DNA from: an uncultured Collinsella sp.
GTDB lineage: Bacteria > Actinomycetota > Coriobacteriia > Coriobacteriales > Coriobacteriaceae
Assembly: GCA_900555555.1 (NCBI GenBank)
Contig: USLK01000001.1
Span: 62,001 to 126,000, forward strand
Length of the DNA: 64,000 bases
Reading direction: 5' to 3'
The position numbers and the translations under genes are program-made. Below the pieces are notes generated by a model that was not told the DNA's origin, searched no databases, and was given only the letters and a program-made list of their open reading frames with translations. Numbering within the stretch: position 1 is the first letter of the stretch; each line of letters starts with the position of its first letter. Below are positions 25,330-34,339 of this stretch, one piece after another.

Positions 25330-28139
25330 TACATATTCCTACCGTGGCAGTTTTTGAACTTCTTTCCGCTCCCGCAGGGGCAGGGGTCGTTACGGCCCAC
25401 ATTTGCATACGGGTCGCTCTCATCCTTGCGGTACGTCTTGACACCCGCGCCGGCATTGCCCGACGTCCCCTGCGGTGCGCGGCCGGCAGCATGTGCGGCG
25501 GCCTCGCGCTGGACGGTAGACGAACCGGTGTCCCCGTCGACTTCAGCCGGGCCCGAGAACTGCGCACCCGAGAGGGCGAAGCGCTGCTGCTCAACCTGCG
25601 GACGACCCTTGATCTCGGCGCGAAGGACCGTACGCAGATAATCCTCGTACATGGTGTCGACCAGGATCTTGAAGGCGTGGAACGCCTCGGTCTTGTACTC
25701 GACCAGCGGGTCGCGCTGACCGAAGCCGCGCAGGCCGATACCGGTCTTGAGATAATCCATCTCCTGCAGGAAGCTCATCCAACGGGTATCGATCACGCGC
25801 AGCATGACCTGGGTGTTGAGCTCGCGCATAAGGTCATCGCCCAAAATCTTGGCACGCTCGTCATAGCAGCCCTGGACGAACTCGAGCACCTGCCGGCAGA
25901 GCTCATCATACGATGCGTCCTCGAATGCTGGCGCATGCGTCTTGCCGGTGAGTTCGATGACCCATTTGTGCAGGCCATCAAGATCGCGCTCGCCCTTGTG
26001 CGAATCGACCGGGACGAACTCTGCCACGCAACGCTTCACCGTGGAATCGATCACCTCGGAGATGTGTGCCGGAAGGTCCTTGCCGTCCAGGACCTTGTCG
26101 CGCTCGGCGTAAATGGTCTGGCGCTGCTTGTTCATAACGTCGTCGTACTCCAAGACGTTCTTACGCATGGAGTAGTTGATGCTCTCGACCTTGTGCTGAG
26201 CGCCCTCGATGGCCTTGGAGATGAACTTGTGCGTGATGGGCTCATCATCGGGCATATCGTAGGAAGCCATGAGATGGGAGATCTTGTCCATGTTGTCGCC
26301 GCCGAACATGCGCATGAGGTCATCCTCGAGCGACAGGTAGAACTGCGTCTCGCCGGGATCGCCCTGACGGCCGGAACGGCCGCGCAGCTGGTTGTCGATA
26401 CGGCGGGACTCATGGCGCTCCGTGCCGATGACGGTCAGGCCGCCGGCCGCGAGCACCTGCTCGCGCTCGGCCGCGCAGGTGGTTTTGGCCTTGGCGAGCT
26501 CGCGCTCGTATGCCTCGGCGCGCAGCTGCTCATAATCCTCGGCGGCGGGGTCGAGCCCCAGCGCGTCGACGGTCTCGTTCGCCATCTCCTCGGCGTTGCC
26601 GCCGAGCAGGATATCGGTACCACGACCGGCCATGTTCGTTGCGATGGTGACCGCACCCAGGCGGCCTGCCTGCGCGACGATATGCGCCTCGCGCTCATGG
26701 AACTTGGCGTTGAGCACCTCGTGCTTGATGCCGCGCTTGTTGAGCAGGCGGCTCAGGCGCTCGGAGCTCTCGATGGACACGGTACCCACCAGGACCGGCT
26801 GGCCGCAGGCATGACGGCGCTCGATCTCATCGGCGACGGCATTGAACTTGGCATCGATCGTGCGGTACACGAGGTCCTCGTGGTCGACGCGCTGGACAGG
26901 GCGGTTGGAGGGGATCACCTGAACGGGAAGCTTGTAGATCTCGCGGAACTCGGCGTCCTCGGTGAGGGCCGTACCGGTCATGCCGGACAGCTTGTCGTAC
27001 AGGCGGAAATAGTTCTGCAGGGTGATGGTGGCCAGGGTCTGGTTCTCCTCGCGAACCAGCACACCCTCTTTGGCCTCGATCGCCTGGTGCAGGCCCTCGG
27101 AATAGCGGCGGCCCTCCATGATACGACCGGTGAACTCATCGACGATCTTGACCTCGCCGTTGGTTACCACATACTGCTTGTCGCGATGGAACATGTACTG
27201 GGCCTTGAGCGCCTGCTGCAGGTGGTTGACGAGCTGGCCGGACAGGTCGGCGTAGATGTCATCGATGCCCAGGCGCTGCTCGATCTTCTTGAGGCCGCGC
27301 TCGGTGGCGGCAATGGTGTGCTTGGCCTCGTCCATCACGTAGTCGCCCGTGGGCTCCTTCGGCTCCTCGGCCGAAAGCATGTCGTAGACGACCTCCTCGC
27401 CGCGCTCGAGGCCGCGCACGGCACGGGCGAAGTCCTTGTACACGCCAGCGCTCTTGGTGCCCGCGCCGGAGATGATGAGCGGGGTACGGGCCTCATCGAT
27501 AAGGATGGAGTCGACCTCGTCGACGATGGCGTACGCATGGCCGCGCTGCACGCGCTGCTCGGGGCGGACCACCATGTTGTCGCGCAGGTAGTCGAAGCCG
27601 AATTCGGAATTGGTACCGTAGGTCACATCGGCGGCATAGGCGGGGCGCTTCTGCTCGAGCGGCATGCCGTTTTGCAGCAGGCCGACCGTCATGCCCAGGA
27701 AGCGGTAGATGTTGCCCATCCACTCGGAGTCGCGCTTGGCCAGGTAGTCGTTGACCGTGACGATGTGCACGCCCTTGCCCGCAAGCGCGTTGAGGTAGCC
27801 GGCCAGGGTGGAGACCAAGGTCTTGCCCTCGCCCGTCTTCATCTCGGCGATCATGCCCTCGTGCAGGGCCATGGCACCGATAAGCTGCACGTCGAAGTGA
27901 CGCATGCCGAGGGTGCGGCGGGAGGCCTCGCGGACGACGGCGAACGCCTCGGGCAGCAGGTCATCGAGGGTCTCGCCCTTTGCCAAGCGCTCGCGGAACA
28001 GCTCCGTTTGAGAGCAGAGCTCATCGTCGGACATCTTCTCATAGGTGGGCTCGAGGCCATTGATGACGCCGACGGTCTTCTCATAGCGCTTGAGGTCCTT
28101 ATCGGCACCAAAGGACAGCAGCTTTGAAACGAATCCCAT
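25329..28139 (-). CDS. secA: Preprotein translocase ATPase SecA
   Basis: The motor of the Sec pathway, 936 residues. It has Walker A MKTGEGKTLVS, DEAD-type VDEVDSILIDEARTPLIISG and the preprotein cross-linking domain after it. GRGTDILLGGNAEE, the RIDNQLRGRSGRQGDPG motif VI, and the helical scaffold/wing follow. The C-terminus is the zinc-binding SEC-C motif CPCGSGKKFKNCHG, which binds SecB-like partners and lipids. The stop is shared with the prfB start. Only one secA is visible, whereas mycobacterial Actinobacteria usually have two. Confidence 0.97.
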
Positions 28140-28256
28140 GTGGTTCTTCCTATTCGTGAAAAGCGCGCGGACGCGCGAACATAATCGGTTTCAACTTTAT
28201 CCAAACGATATGAACGGTATGAGTACGTTATCGGAGCCCACAGGTAAACCACGGAA

Positions 28257-28292
28257 GAAAACGCCGAGCGACCTTTGACGGCCGTTCGGCGA
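28257..28292 (-). terminator. Terminator after the 145-residue membrane protein gene
   Basis: The minus-strand stem CGCCGA / TCGGCG, with a GC-rich paired interior, is followed by TTTTCTT. Confidence 0.6.
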
Positions 28293-28352
28293 AAAACGCG
28301 TGACCTTCATAACAATCGAGGGCACCGGTGCAAGGGAGATGGCAGGCCCCTA

Positions 28353-28790
28353 TTAATCGGCGAGGGCGGATGCGGAACGGAATTCGCGAACGCAGGCGCA
28401 CAGGAATCCAAGACCGGCTCCGCCCAGCGCAACGCCCAGGCCGGTGTAAAAAAACGCGATGAACCAGCTGGGAACCAACCCGAAGGCGCGCAGCGAGATG
28501 CCGCCGCCCATCATGGTCGCCATGATGATGTAGGACTTCGTATCGAAGAAACGCCAAAACGGCTGGGCCTCCTGTCCATACCCCTGGATGCGAACGATAT
28601 GTTTATGCAGCATCTTGGAGAACACACGTGTCCAGAAGACTGTGAACACGGCAACGCTGCCCACGGCGAGCGCGAGTACGGGCGCCACGGCCTCGCCGTA
28701 CGCCATGATGCCCAAACGGGTGATGTTGAAGCCGGCGATACTCCATACGACCCCGGCGATCAGCAGAAGCCACTCCTTGGTAACCTTCAT
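28353..28790 (-). CDS. Conserved hypothetical membrane protein
   Basis: A 145-residue protein starting MKVTKEWLLLIAGVVW. It has four hydrophobic segments: about residues 6-28, 35-57, 82-100 and 105-130. A basic loop (FSKMLHKHIVRIQGYGQ) comes after the second. It has no known motif and I do not recognise the family. The ATG at 28790 has AAAGGACT upstream and an operator-like palindrome sits about 120 bp upstream, suggesting dedicated regulation. It has its own terminator. Confidence 0.75.
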   Translation of the reverse strand: MKVTKEWLLLIAGVVWSIAGFNITRLGIMAYGEAVAPVLALAVGSVAVFTVFWTRVFSKMLHKHIVRIQGYGQEAQPFWRFFDTKSYIIMATMMGGGISLRAFGLVPSWFIAFFYTGLGVALGGAGLGFLCACVREFRSASALAD

Positions 28791-28903
28791 GATTTCAGTC
28801 CTTTCAACGATCGCACTCACAATGGGGCCCGCGCGCATCCGGCTAACGGAAACCGCCGATGCGGCCGCTCCATCGGGGTACCCGAGCGAACGATAAGTGA
28901 ACA

Positions 28904-28927
28904 CCATTCATATGAACATTGTTCATA
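28904..28927. promoter_or_regulatory. Palindromic operator upstream of the hypothetical membrane protein
   Basis: The perfect palindrome ATGAACA-T-TGTTCAT (28912-28926) overlaps a second palindrome TTCATATGAA (28907-28916), with a further GTGAAC half-site to the left. The half-sites look like binding sites for a dimeric repressor (TetR, ArsR or XRE type). No regulator gene is adjacent. Confidence 0.5.
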
Positions 28928-29021
28928 CTACCAACGCGTGGCATAGGGTGGGCAGAGGAGCCCATCGTTCCCCTATTCTCCAAAGCTTGCACACATATGT
29001 TATTTACTGTATGGCATTTGC

Positions 29022-29063
29022 ATAAAAGAAAAGACCCTGGCGCCCGAAAGGACGACAGGGTCT
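29022..29063 (-). terminator. Terminator after rpmE
   Basis: The minus-strand stem AGACCCTG / CAGGGTCT is followed by TTTCTTTTATG, 24 bp past the rpmE stop. Confidence 0.8.
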
Positions 29064-29086
29064 CGGTTAAACCGATGCGCCTTGAA

Positions 29087-29527
29087 TTACTCAGCGGCCT
29101 CGGTGGTCTCGGCAGCAGCCTCGGCCGGAGCCTCAGCAGCCTCCTCAGCGGGAGCCTCGGCAGCCTTCTTGGCAGCCTCGGCAGCGGCCTTCTTCTCGTA
29201 CTCAGCGGCACGCTTGGCCTTCTCGGCAGCCTTGGCCTCGCGCTCGGCAGCCTGCTTGGCAGCGAGCTCCTCGGCGGCCTTAGCCTTAGCGGCCTTCTTG
29301 GCGGCCTCGCGCTCGAGAGCGGCCTGAGCGGCGCCACCGAACTTGTCGGCGAAGCGCTGGACGCGTCCACCGGTATCGACGAACTTCTGCTGACCGGTGT
29401 AGAACGGGTGGCACTCGTTGCAAAGTTCCACCTGGATCTCCGGCTTGGTCGAGTGAGTCTTGAAGGTGTTGCCGCAGGAGCAGCGAACGGTGCACTCGAC
29501 GTACTCGGGATGGATGCCAGACTTCAT
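29087..29527 (-). CDS. rpmE: 50S ribosomal protein L31 with long Ala/Glu/Lys tail
   Basis: A zinc-type L31. The [22 protein letters not shown] start and the later [12 protein letters not shown] give the four Cys for zinc. The normal L31 is about 70 residues. Here residues 70-146 are an Ala/Lys/Glu-rich helical tail that becomes acidic Pro/Ala/Glu at the end. The tail is read in frame with no stop and keeps strong codon bias. The gene has a structured 5' leader and its own terminator. ATG at 29527 is preferred over the longer open frame to 29785, which crosses the leader. Confidence 0.95.
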   Translation of the reverse strand: MKSGIHPEYVECTVRCSCGNTFKTHSTKPEIQVELCNECHPFYTGQQKFVDTGGRVQRFADKFGGAAQAALEREAAKKAAKAKAAEELAAKQAAEREAKAAEKAKRAAEYEKKAAAEAAKKAAEAPAEEAAEAPAEAAAETTEAAE

Positions 29528-29550
29528 GGCAGGGCTCCTCTTCTCGTACG

Positions 29551-29605
29551 CGCACTGGTTTCCGACCAGTGCAAAGGGGTGGCTTGGTTTCCGACCAAGC
29601 CAAAA
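29551..29605 (-). promoter_or_regulatory. rpmE leader: two tandem stem-loops with identical loop
   Basis: On the rpmE mRNA strand, GGCTTGG-TCGGAAA-CCAAGCC (29581-29601) and GCACTGG-TCGGAAA-CCAGTGC (29552-29572) form two perfect 7-bp hairpins. Their loops are identical, the stems differ (compensated), and the second ends about 25 nt before the start codon. This fits an autoregulatory L31 leader; ribosomal-protein leaders of several L31 classes, including one named for Coriobacteria, have been described. I infer L31 binding, not shown here. Confidence 0.7.
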
Positions 29606-29787
29606 TAGCTTGTCTATGCTATCACAGGCGGGACGCCCTTCACCGCCGGAGTCTTCGCGCACAAAAGAATCACGCGAGCTGCCACGATACAGGTTAACCG
29701 TCCGGCAACATGCCGTAGTGGGCGGCTCCCCGGCAAGCAGGTACAATAGTACGAATCGCATCGACCTCCACATGAAAGGACCCACCT

Positions 29788-30075
29788 ATGGCCGAGACCA
29801 CTTCCAACCGCATCGTCATCACCGTACTCGGCAAGAACCGCCCCGGCATCGTCGCGGGCATCACCCGCGTCCTGTCCGAGGCGAACGTCGACATCCGCGA
29901 TATCACCCAGAGCATCATCGAGGATATCTTCACCATGACCCTCATGGCAGACATCACCGATGCCAACCATGACTTCGCCGCGCTGCAGGACGCCCTCGAC
30001 ACCGAGGCATCCGAGCTGGGCGTAGAGGTCAAGATGCAGCGCCAGGACGTCTTCAATTTCATGTATCGCCTGTAG
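29788..30075 (+). CDS. ACT domain protein (UPF0237 family)
   Basis: A 95-residue ACT domain protein starting MAETTSNRIVITVLGKNRPGIVAGITRVLSEANVDIRD, a classic small-molecule-binding beta-alpha-beta fold. UPF0237 proteins are probably amino-acid-sensing regulators; in many bacteria they precede a DUF711/PFL-like gene, which is absent here. The following gene is citrate synthase, 42 bp away on the same strand, so the two may be co-transcribed. SD AAAGGACCCACCT. Confidence 0.9.
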   Translation: MAETTSNRIVITVLGKNRPGIVAGITRVLSEANVDIRDITQSIIEDIFTMTLMADITDANHDFAALQDALDTEASELGVEVKMQRQDVFNFMYRL

Positions 30076-30117
30076 CGCGGCGGCTCATAAAGACAACCTC
30101 GAAATTCGGGAGACACC

Positions 30118-31566
30118 ATGGGATACGACGCGCGGTGCATCTACTATCGTTTTGACGACCAGCTCAGCAGGCTCGTCCTCGACTACGAGGCGAGCCGCCA
30201 GGTGGATGCCGGCTCCGAGCGCCTCTATCATGGCGTGCCCTCCGAACCCTACGAGGAGGAGCTCTTCTGCGAGCATAACGTCAAGCGCGGCCTGCGCAAC
30301 GCGGACGGCTCGGGCGTCGTCGCCGGCCTCACCCGCATATCCGATGTTCACGGCTACAACATCGTCGACAACCGAGTCATCCCCGATCGCGGCACACTCA
30401 CCCTGCGCGGCTACGACATCGAGGACCTCGTGACCAACGCGCAGGCGGAGGATAGATTCGGGTACGAGGAGGTCGCCTATCTACTCATCACCGGCGAGCT
30501 CCCCACCGCAACGGAGCTCGCCGAATTCCGGGAGCGGATCGGGGCGTTTCGGCACCTCTCCGCGGAATATGTCTCGCAGTTCCCCATCACCACGGCATCT
30601 TCAAGCATCATGAACGTGCTGCAACGCGCCGTTTTGCAGCTGTACGCCTACGATTCGGACCCCGATTCGATCACACCCGAACATGAAGTGGATGTCGCGC
30701 TCTCGTTGCTCGCCCGCCTGCCGCGCATCGCCGCGTTCGCCTACACCTACCGAAGCGCGCGCGACCAGGGCCGCAGCGCCCACGTCCCCATCCCCGACCC
30801 CGGCCTTTCAACCGCCGAGGCGATCTTGCAGGTTCTGCGCGAGTCCGACGATTTCACGCACGAGGAGGCCATGCTGCTCGACGTCATGCTCATGCTCCAT
30901 GCCGAGCACGGCGGCGGCAACAACTCCACGTTTGCCTGCCGCGTGCTCTCGAGCTCGGCAACGGATGCCTATTCCGCCTATGCCGCCGCTATCGGCTCCC
31001 TCAAGGGCCCGCGTCACGGCGGGGCCAACGCCAAGGTCGTGGCCATGCACCGCGACATCCGCGAACACGTACGGGACTGGGAGAACGAGGACGAGCTCTC
31101 CAGCTATCTCGAGAAGATCCTGCGCCGTCAGGCATTCGACGGTACGGGCCTCATCTACGGAATGGGCCACGCCGTCTACACGCTCTCCGATCCTCGCGCC
31201 GAGCTCTGCAGACGCTATGCCCGCTCCCTTGCACAGGACAAGGGCATGGGCGAGGAGTTCGCGCTCATCGAGCGCATCGAGCGGCTCGCGCCGGATGTCA
31301 TGCGCGAGGTGCGCGGCACGAAGAAACCCATCTGCGCGAATATCGATCTGTACACCGGTTTCATCTACCAGATACTCGGCATCCCGCAGGAGCTGTTCAC
31401 GCCGCTGTTCGCCGTCGCGCGCATGGCGGGATGGTCGGCGCACCGCATGGAGGAGCTCCTGTGCGCACACCGGATCATCCGTCCGGCCTACCGCTCGGTG
31501 ATGGAGCACGAGCGATACCTACCCATAGCGCAGCGAACCGCCGCGACATCCTGTTACGGTGGCTAG
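30118..31566 (+). CDS. Citrate/2-methylcitrate synthase family protein
   Basis: A 482-residue citrate synthase fold. The catalytic residues are visible: His in LHAEHGGGNNST, His in YGMGHAVYTLSDPRA, and Asp-containing NIDLYTGFIYQILGIP near the C-terminus. The N-terminal ~70 residues, before GLTRISDVHGYN, are an extension relative to the short bacterial type. It condenses acetyl-CoA with oxaloacetate, or propionyl-CoA in the methylcitrate variant; sequence alone does not decide. No aconitase or isocitrate dehydrogenase is nearby, so it may serve glutamate synthesis. Confidence 0.92.
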   Translation: MGYDARCIYYRFDDQLSRLVLDYEASRQVDAGSERLYHGVPSEPYEEELFCEHNVKRGLRNADGSGVVAGLTRISDVHGYNIVDNRVIPDRGTLTLRGYDIEDLVTNAQAEDRFGYEEVAYLLITGELPTATELAEFRERIGAFRHLSAEYVSQFPITTASSSIMNVLQRAVLQLYAYDSDPDSITPEHEVDVALSLLARLPRIAAFAYTYRSARDQGRSAHVPIPDPGLSTAEAILQVLRESDDFTHEEAMLLDVMLMLHAEHGGGNNSTFACRVLSSSATDAYSAYAAAIGSLKGPRHGGANAKVVAMHRDIREHVRDWENEDELSSYLEKILRRQAFDGTGLIYGMGHAVYTLSDPRAELCRRYARSLAQDKGMGEEFALIERIERLAPDVMREVRGTKKPICANIDLYTGFIYQILGIPQELFTPLFAVARMAGWSAHRMEELLCAHRIIRPAYRSVMEHERYLPIAQRTAATSCYGG

Positions 31567-31577
31567 ATAAACGAATG

Positions 31578-31608
31578 AGGGCGACCGCCGCGCGACGGTC
31601 GCCCTTTT
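31578..31608 (+). terminator. Terminator after citrate synthase
   Basis: The stem GAGGGCGACCG / CGGTCGCCCTT is followed by TTTTGC on the plus strand, between convergent genes. Confidence 0.8.
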
Positions 31609-31631
31609 GCAACCTGTTGCCTATGGTCGGC

Positions 31632-32423
31632 TTAACAGGCCTCGAGTATGCGCCGCAGCTCTGCCTGCACGGCGTGATCGCAGTTGTACCCGATCACGCG
31701 GTCGGCTACCGCACGCAAGGCGGGACGGCCGTTTGCCATGGCGCAACCCGTGCCCACAAAGCGCACGATCTCGTAATCGTTCATGGAGTCGCCGAAGGCC
31801 ATGACCTCGCCGCGCTCGATGCCGTAGTGCTCCATAAGCTGATGGATACCCGAGGCCTTCGATATGCCGGGTTGCATCGCATCGATATAGAAACTGCCCG
31901 AAGGGGCGAACGTGAACAGATCGCCCAGCTCGCGCTGGAGCACGTATGCATTGTCCATCACGTTGCCGTCGTCGCAGTAGACGCTCGCCTTGATGATGTT
32001 CACGCTCGGGGCGGGGAGCTCATAGATGCGCTCCGCGTTGGGGAGGTCCTTATCGATCTCGCGCACGAATTTGTCCTCGTCGTCCAGTAGGAAGGATTTG
32101 GTGCGGTCGAAGAGGGCCAGATGCATGTTGGGGAACATCCCGACGGTCTTGGCCAAGCGCTTCACGGCAAGATGCGAATACACCTCGCGGTCGATCTGGA
32201 CGCCGTCCGCATACACCTGAGCGCCGTTGGACGCCACGAAATCCATCCGGTCCCTGATGGGAGCGAAGAACTCGCACAGACGATCGTAACGGCGCCCCGA
32301 GGAAGCCGCGAAATGGATGCCCTTGTCCCGAAGCGCCAGGATCAGGTCGTATGTCTCGGCGGGGACCTCGCCGCTCTCATCGAGGAGCGTTCCGTCCATA
32401 TCGGATGCGATAAGTTTGATCAT
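31632..32423 (-). CDS. Cof-type HAD-IIB family phosphatase
   Basis: A 263-residue Cof/YidA-like hydrolase. Motif I is IASDMDGTLLDESG, the C2B-cap region follows, motif III Lys is in ISKASGIHQLM, and motif IV AFGDSMNDYEIV carries the acidic GDxxND. Family members dephosphorylate sugar phosphates, pyridoxal phosphate or flavin mononucleotide; substrate unknown here. SD AAAGG 8 nt before the ATG. Confidence 0.93.
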   Translation of the reverse strand: MIKLIASDMDGTLLDESGEVPAETYDLILALRDKGIHFAASSGRRYDRLCEFFAPIRDRMDFVASNGAQVYADGVQIDREVYSHLAVKRLAKTVGMFPNMHLALFDRTKSFLLDDEDKFVREIDKDLPNAERIYELPAPSVNIIKASVYCDDGNVMDNAYVLQRELGDLFTFAPSGSFYIDAMQPGISKASGIHQLMEHYGIERGEVMAFGDSMNDYEIVRFVGTGCAMANGRPALRAVADRVIGYNCDHAVQAELRRILEAC

Positions 32424-32488
32424 GCAATCAGAACCTTTCTGGCGATGCCGCGCGATGCACGGCCCGGGGCCTTTCTGCCCTCATACCC

Positions 32489-32527
32489 AAAAAGGCGCCT
32501 CGCAAGCCCTAAAGCCCGCGAGGCGCC
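32489..32527 (-). terminator. Terminator after adenine deaminase
   Basis: The stem GGCGCCTCGC / GCGAGGCGCC is followed by TTTTTGGG on the minus strand, in the space between ade and the Cof gene. Confidence 0.85.
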
Positions 32528-32536
32528 CGATGGCAT

Positions 32537-34339
32537 CTATCTCGTATAGGTGAAAGTCGTTACGTCGAACATGCCCTCGGGACGGATCCGCAGGGTCGGG
32601 ATGACGGGCAACGGCAGGAAGATCATGCCCATGATGGGGTCCACGGGCGGCTCGATGCCCGCCAAGCGGGCCTCGGCCATAAAGGCATCGTGCTCACGGG
32701 CGACATCGCCCGCGGATTTATCGCTCATCAGGCCTCCCAAGGGAAGATCGATGCGAGCGGCGACCCGTCCGCCGCGGACAAGCACGAAACCGCCCTGCCC
32801 GACCTCCTCGACCGCCCGGCGCATATCGGAGGGATTGTCGCCCACCACGCAGATATTGTGCGAGTCATGGCCGATCGTGCTGGCGATTGCCCCGCCATCG
32901 ATCGTGAACCCCCGCACCCAACCGCGCCCGATATGTTTATCCACAATGTCCTCGCCGGCTGCCTGTGCGCGAACGCCGCGACCGTGACGCTCGATGAGCA
33001 TGATGCGGCGCAGCCCCTCATCGGACTGAGGGCGCGCGATGCCCGTCACGGCGTTGCCGGGGACAACATCGATCACGGCCTCCCCCGCACGGAAGGGGTA
33101 GGAGAACATGTCATCGCGCAGCATGGGGAGATGGACCGAACCGCGCAGGGCCCCCTCGAGCTCCCGGACACGCGGGGATGCGGGCTCGATGGTTCCCACA
33201 AACACGCCATCGCGCGCGACCAGCCGGCCGCACGAGTAGACGGCATGGGGAGGGACCGAGAAGGTGAGGTCATCGAGAAGGAGGAGGTCGGCTCGCCTAC
33301 CGGGCGCGATGGCGCCGCGGCGCTCGATGGCATCGGGGAACCCGTGGTCAAAACCGAAGATATCTGCCGGGGAGAGCGTTGCCATGGTCACGGCGGCTAT
33401 CGGGTCGATACCGGCCTCAACGGCCATGCGGCATGCATTGTCGATCATACCGATGGAGAGGGCGTCGGACGGCGCGCGGTCGTCCGTGGCGAAGCAGCAG
33501 CGACGCGCCAGCGCGGGGTTGTCGAGCAGGACCGGGGCGATCTGGGCCAGATCGTGGCTGCAGGTGCCCTCGCGCAGCATGACGTACATGCCGCGCGAAA
33601 GCTTATCGATGACTTCGGACGGCTGCGTGCTCTCGTGGTCGGCGATGACGCCCGATGCGGCATAGGCGTTGAGGTCGCGTCCGCGGGCGAGCGGTGCGTG
33701 GCCGTCCACCTGGCCGGAAACCGTGAGACGCCCCGCATCGATCCGGGCGCACGTCTCCTCATCCGCCCCGTACACGCCCGGGAGGTTCATCATCTCGCCC
33801 AAACCGAAGATATCCCCCGGATGCCCGGCGATGAACGCGCGCATATCCTGCGCGCTGATAGCGGCGCCGGCCTGCTCGTCGGGCAGCGCGGGCACGCATG
33901 ACGGCATCATGAACTTGATGGATCCCGGGGCGCGACGCGCATCCTCGATCATGAATTCAAGGCCCTCGAGGCCGCAGACATTGGCGATCTCGTGAGAATC
34001 GGCGATAGCCGTGGTAGTGCCGCGCGCGAGAGCCATCTGCGCATACTCGGAGGGACGGATATTCGAGCTCTCGATGTGCAGGTGCCCATCGATAAAACCG
34101 GGACACAGATAGCGCCCGCCGCAGTCGATGACCTCACGGGCGTCGTAGCGCGAGACGTCATCGTCGCGTCCATCGAACAAGACGCCCACGATGCATCCGT
34201 CCTTCACGGCGACCTGCCCGCCAACCACGCGCTGGCAGTAGACATCCACGATGCGAGCGTTCGTGAACACCGCGTCCGCGCGCTCGCGACCCTCGGCCGC
34301 ATCGATAAGGCGCCTCATGGCCTGTACATCGGCTGTCAT
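32537..34339 (-). CDS. ade: Adenine deaminase
   Basis: Deaminates adenine to hypoxanthine in purine salvage. A 600-residue amidohydrolase with the metal-binding CPGFIDGHLHIESS (HxH), VDGHAPL, ADHEST and ATDDRAPSD motifs. It has the C-terminal AdeC domain including IGHDSHNICVVGDN. The mononuclear or binuclear metal centre binds Mn/Fe in known members. Its ATG overlaps the stop of the glycosyltransferase gene (ATGA), so it is translated from the same message. Such a pairing with a GT2 gene has no obvious functional logic. Confidence 0.95.
   Translation of the reverse strand: MTADVQAMRRLIDAAEGRERADAVFTNARIVDVYCQRVVGGQVAVKDGCIVGVLFDGRDDDVSRYDAREVIDCGGRYLCPGFIDGHLHIESSNIRPSEYAQMALARGTTTAIADSHEIANVCGLEGLEFMIEDARRAPGSIKFMMPSCVPALPDEQAGAAISAQDMRAFIAGHPGDIFGLGEMMNLPGVYGADEETCARIDAGRLTVSGQVDGHAPLARGRDLNAYAASGVIADHESTQPSEVIDKLSRGMYVMLREGTCSHDLAQIAPVLLDNPALARRCCFATDDRAPSDALSIGMIDNACRMAVEAGIDPIAAVTMATLSPADIFGFDHGFPDAIERRGAIAPGRRADLLLLDDLTFSVPPHAVYSCGRLVARDGVFVGTIEPASPRVRELEGALRGSVHLPMLRDDMFSYPFRAGEAVIDVVPGNAVTGIARPQSDEGLRRIMLIERHGRGVRAQAAGEDIVDKHIGRGWVRGFTIDGGAIASTIGHDSHNICVVGDNPSDMRRAVEEVGQGGFVLVRGGRVAARIDLPLGGLMSDKSAGDVAREHDAFMAEARLAGIEPPVDPIMGMIFLPLPVIPTLRIRPEGMFDVTTFTYTR

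Noticed and set aside
25344..28127. Plus-strand frame of 927 codons opposite secA
   Set aside because: It mirrors secA codon phase. secA has full motifs and a real start; high GC with biased third positions opens the antisense frame.
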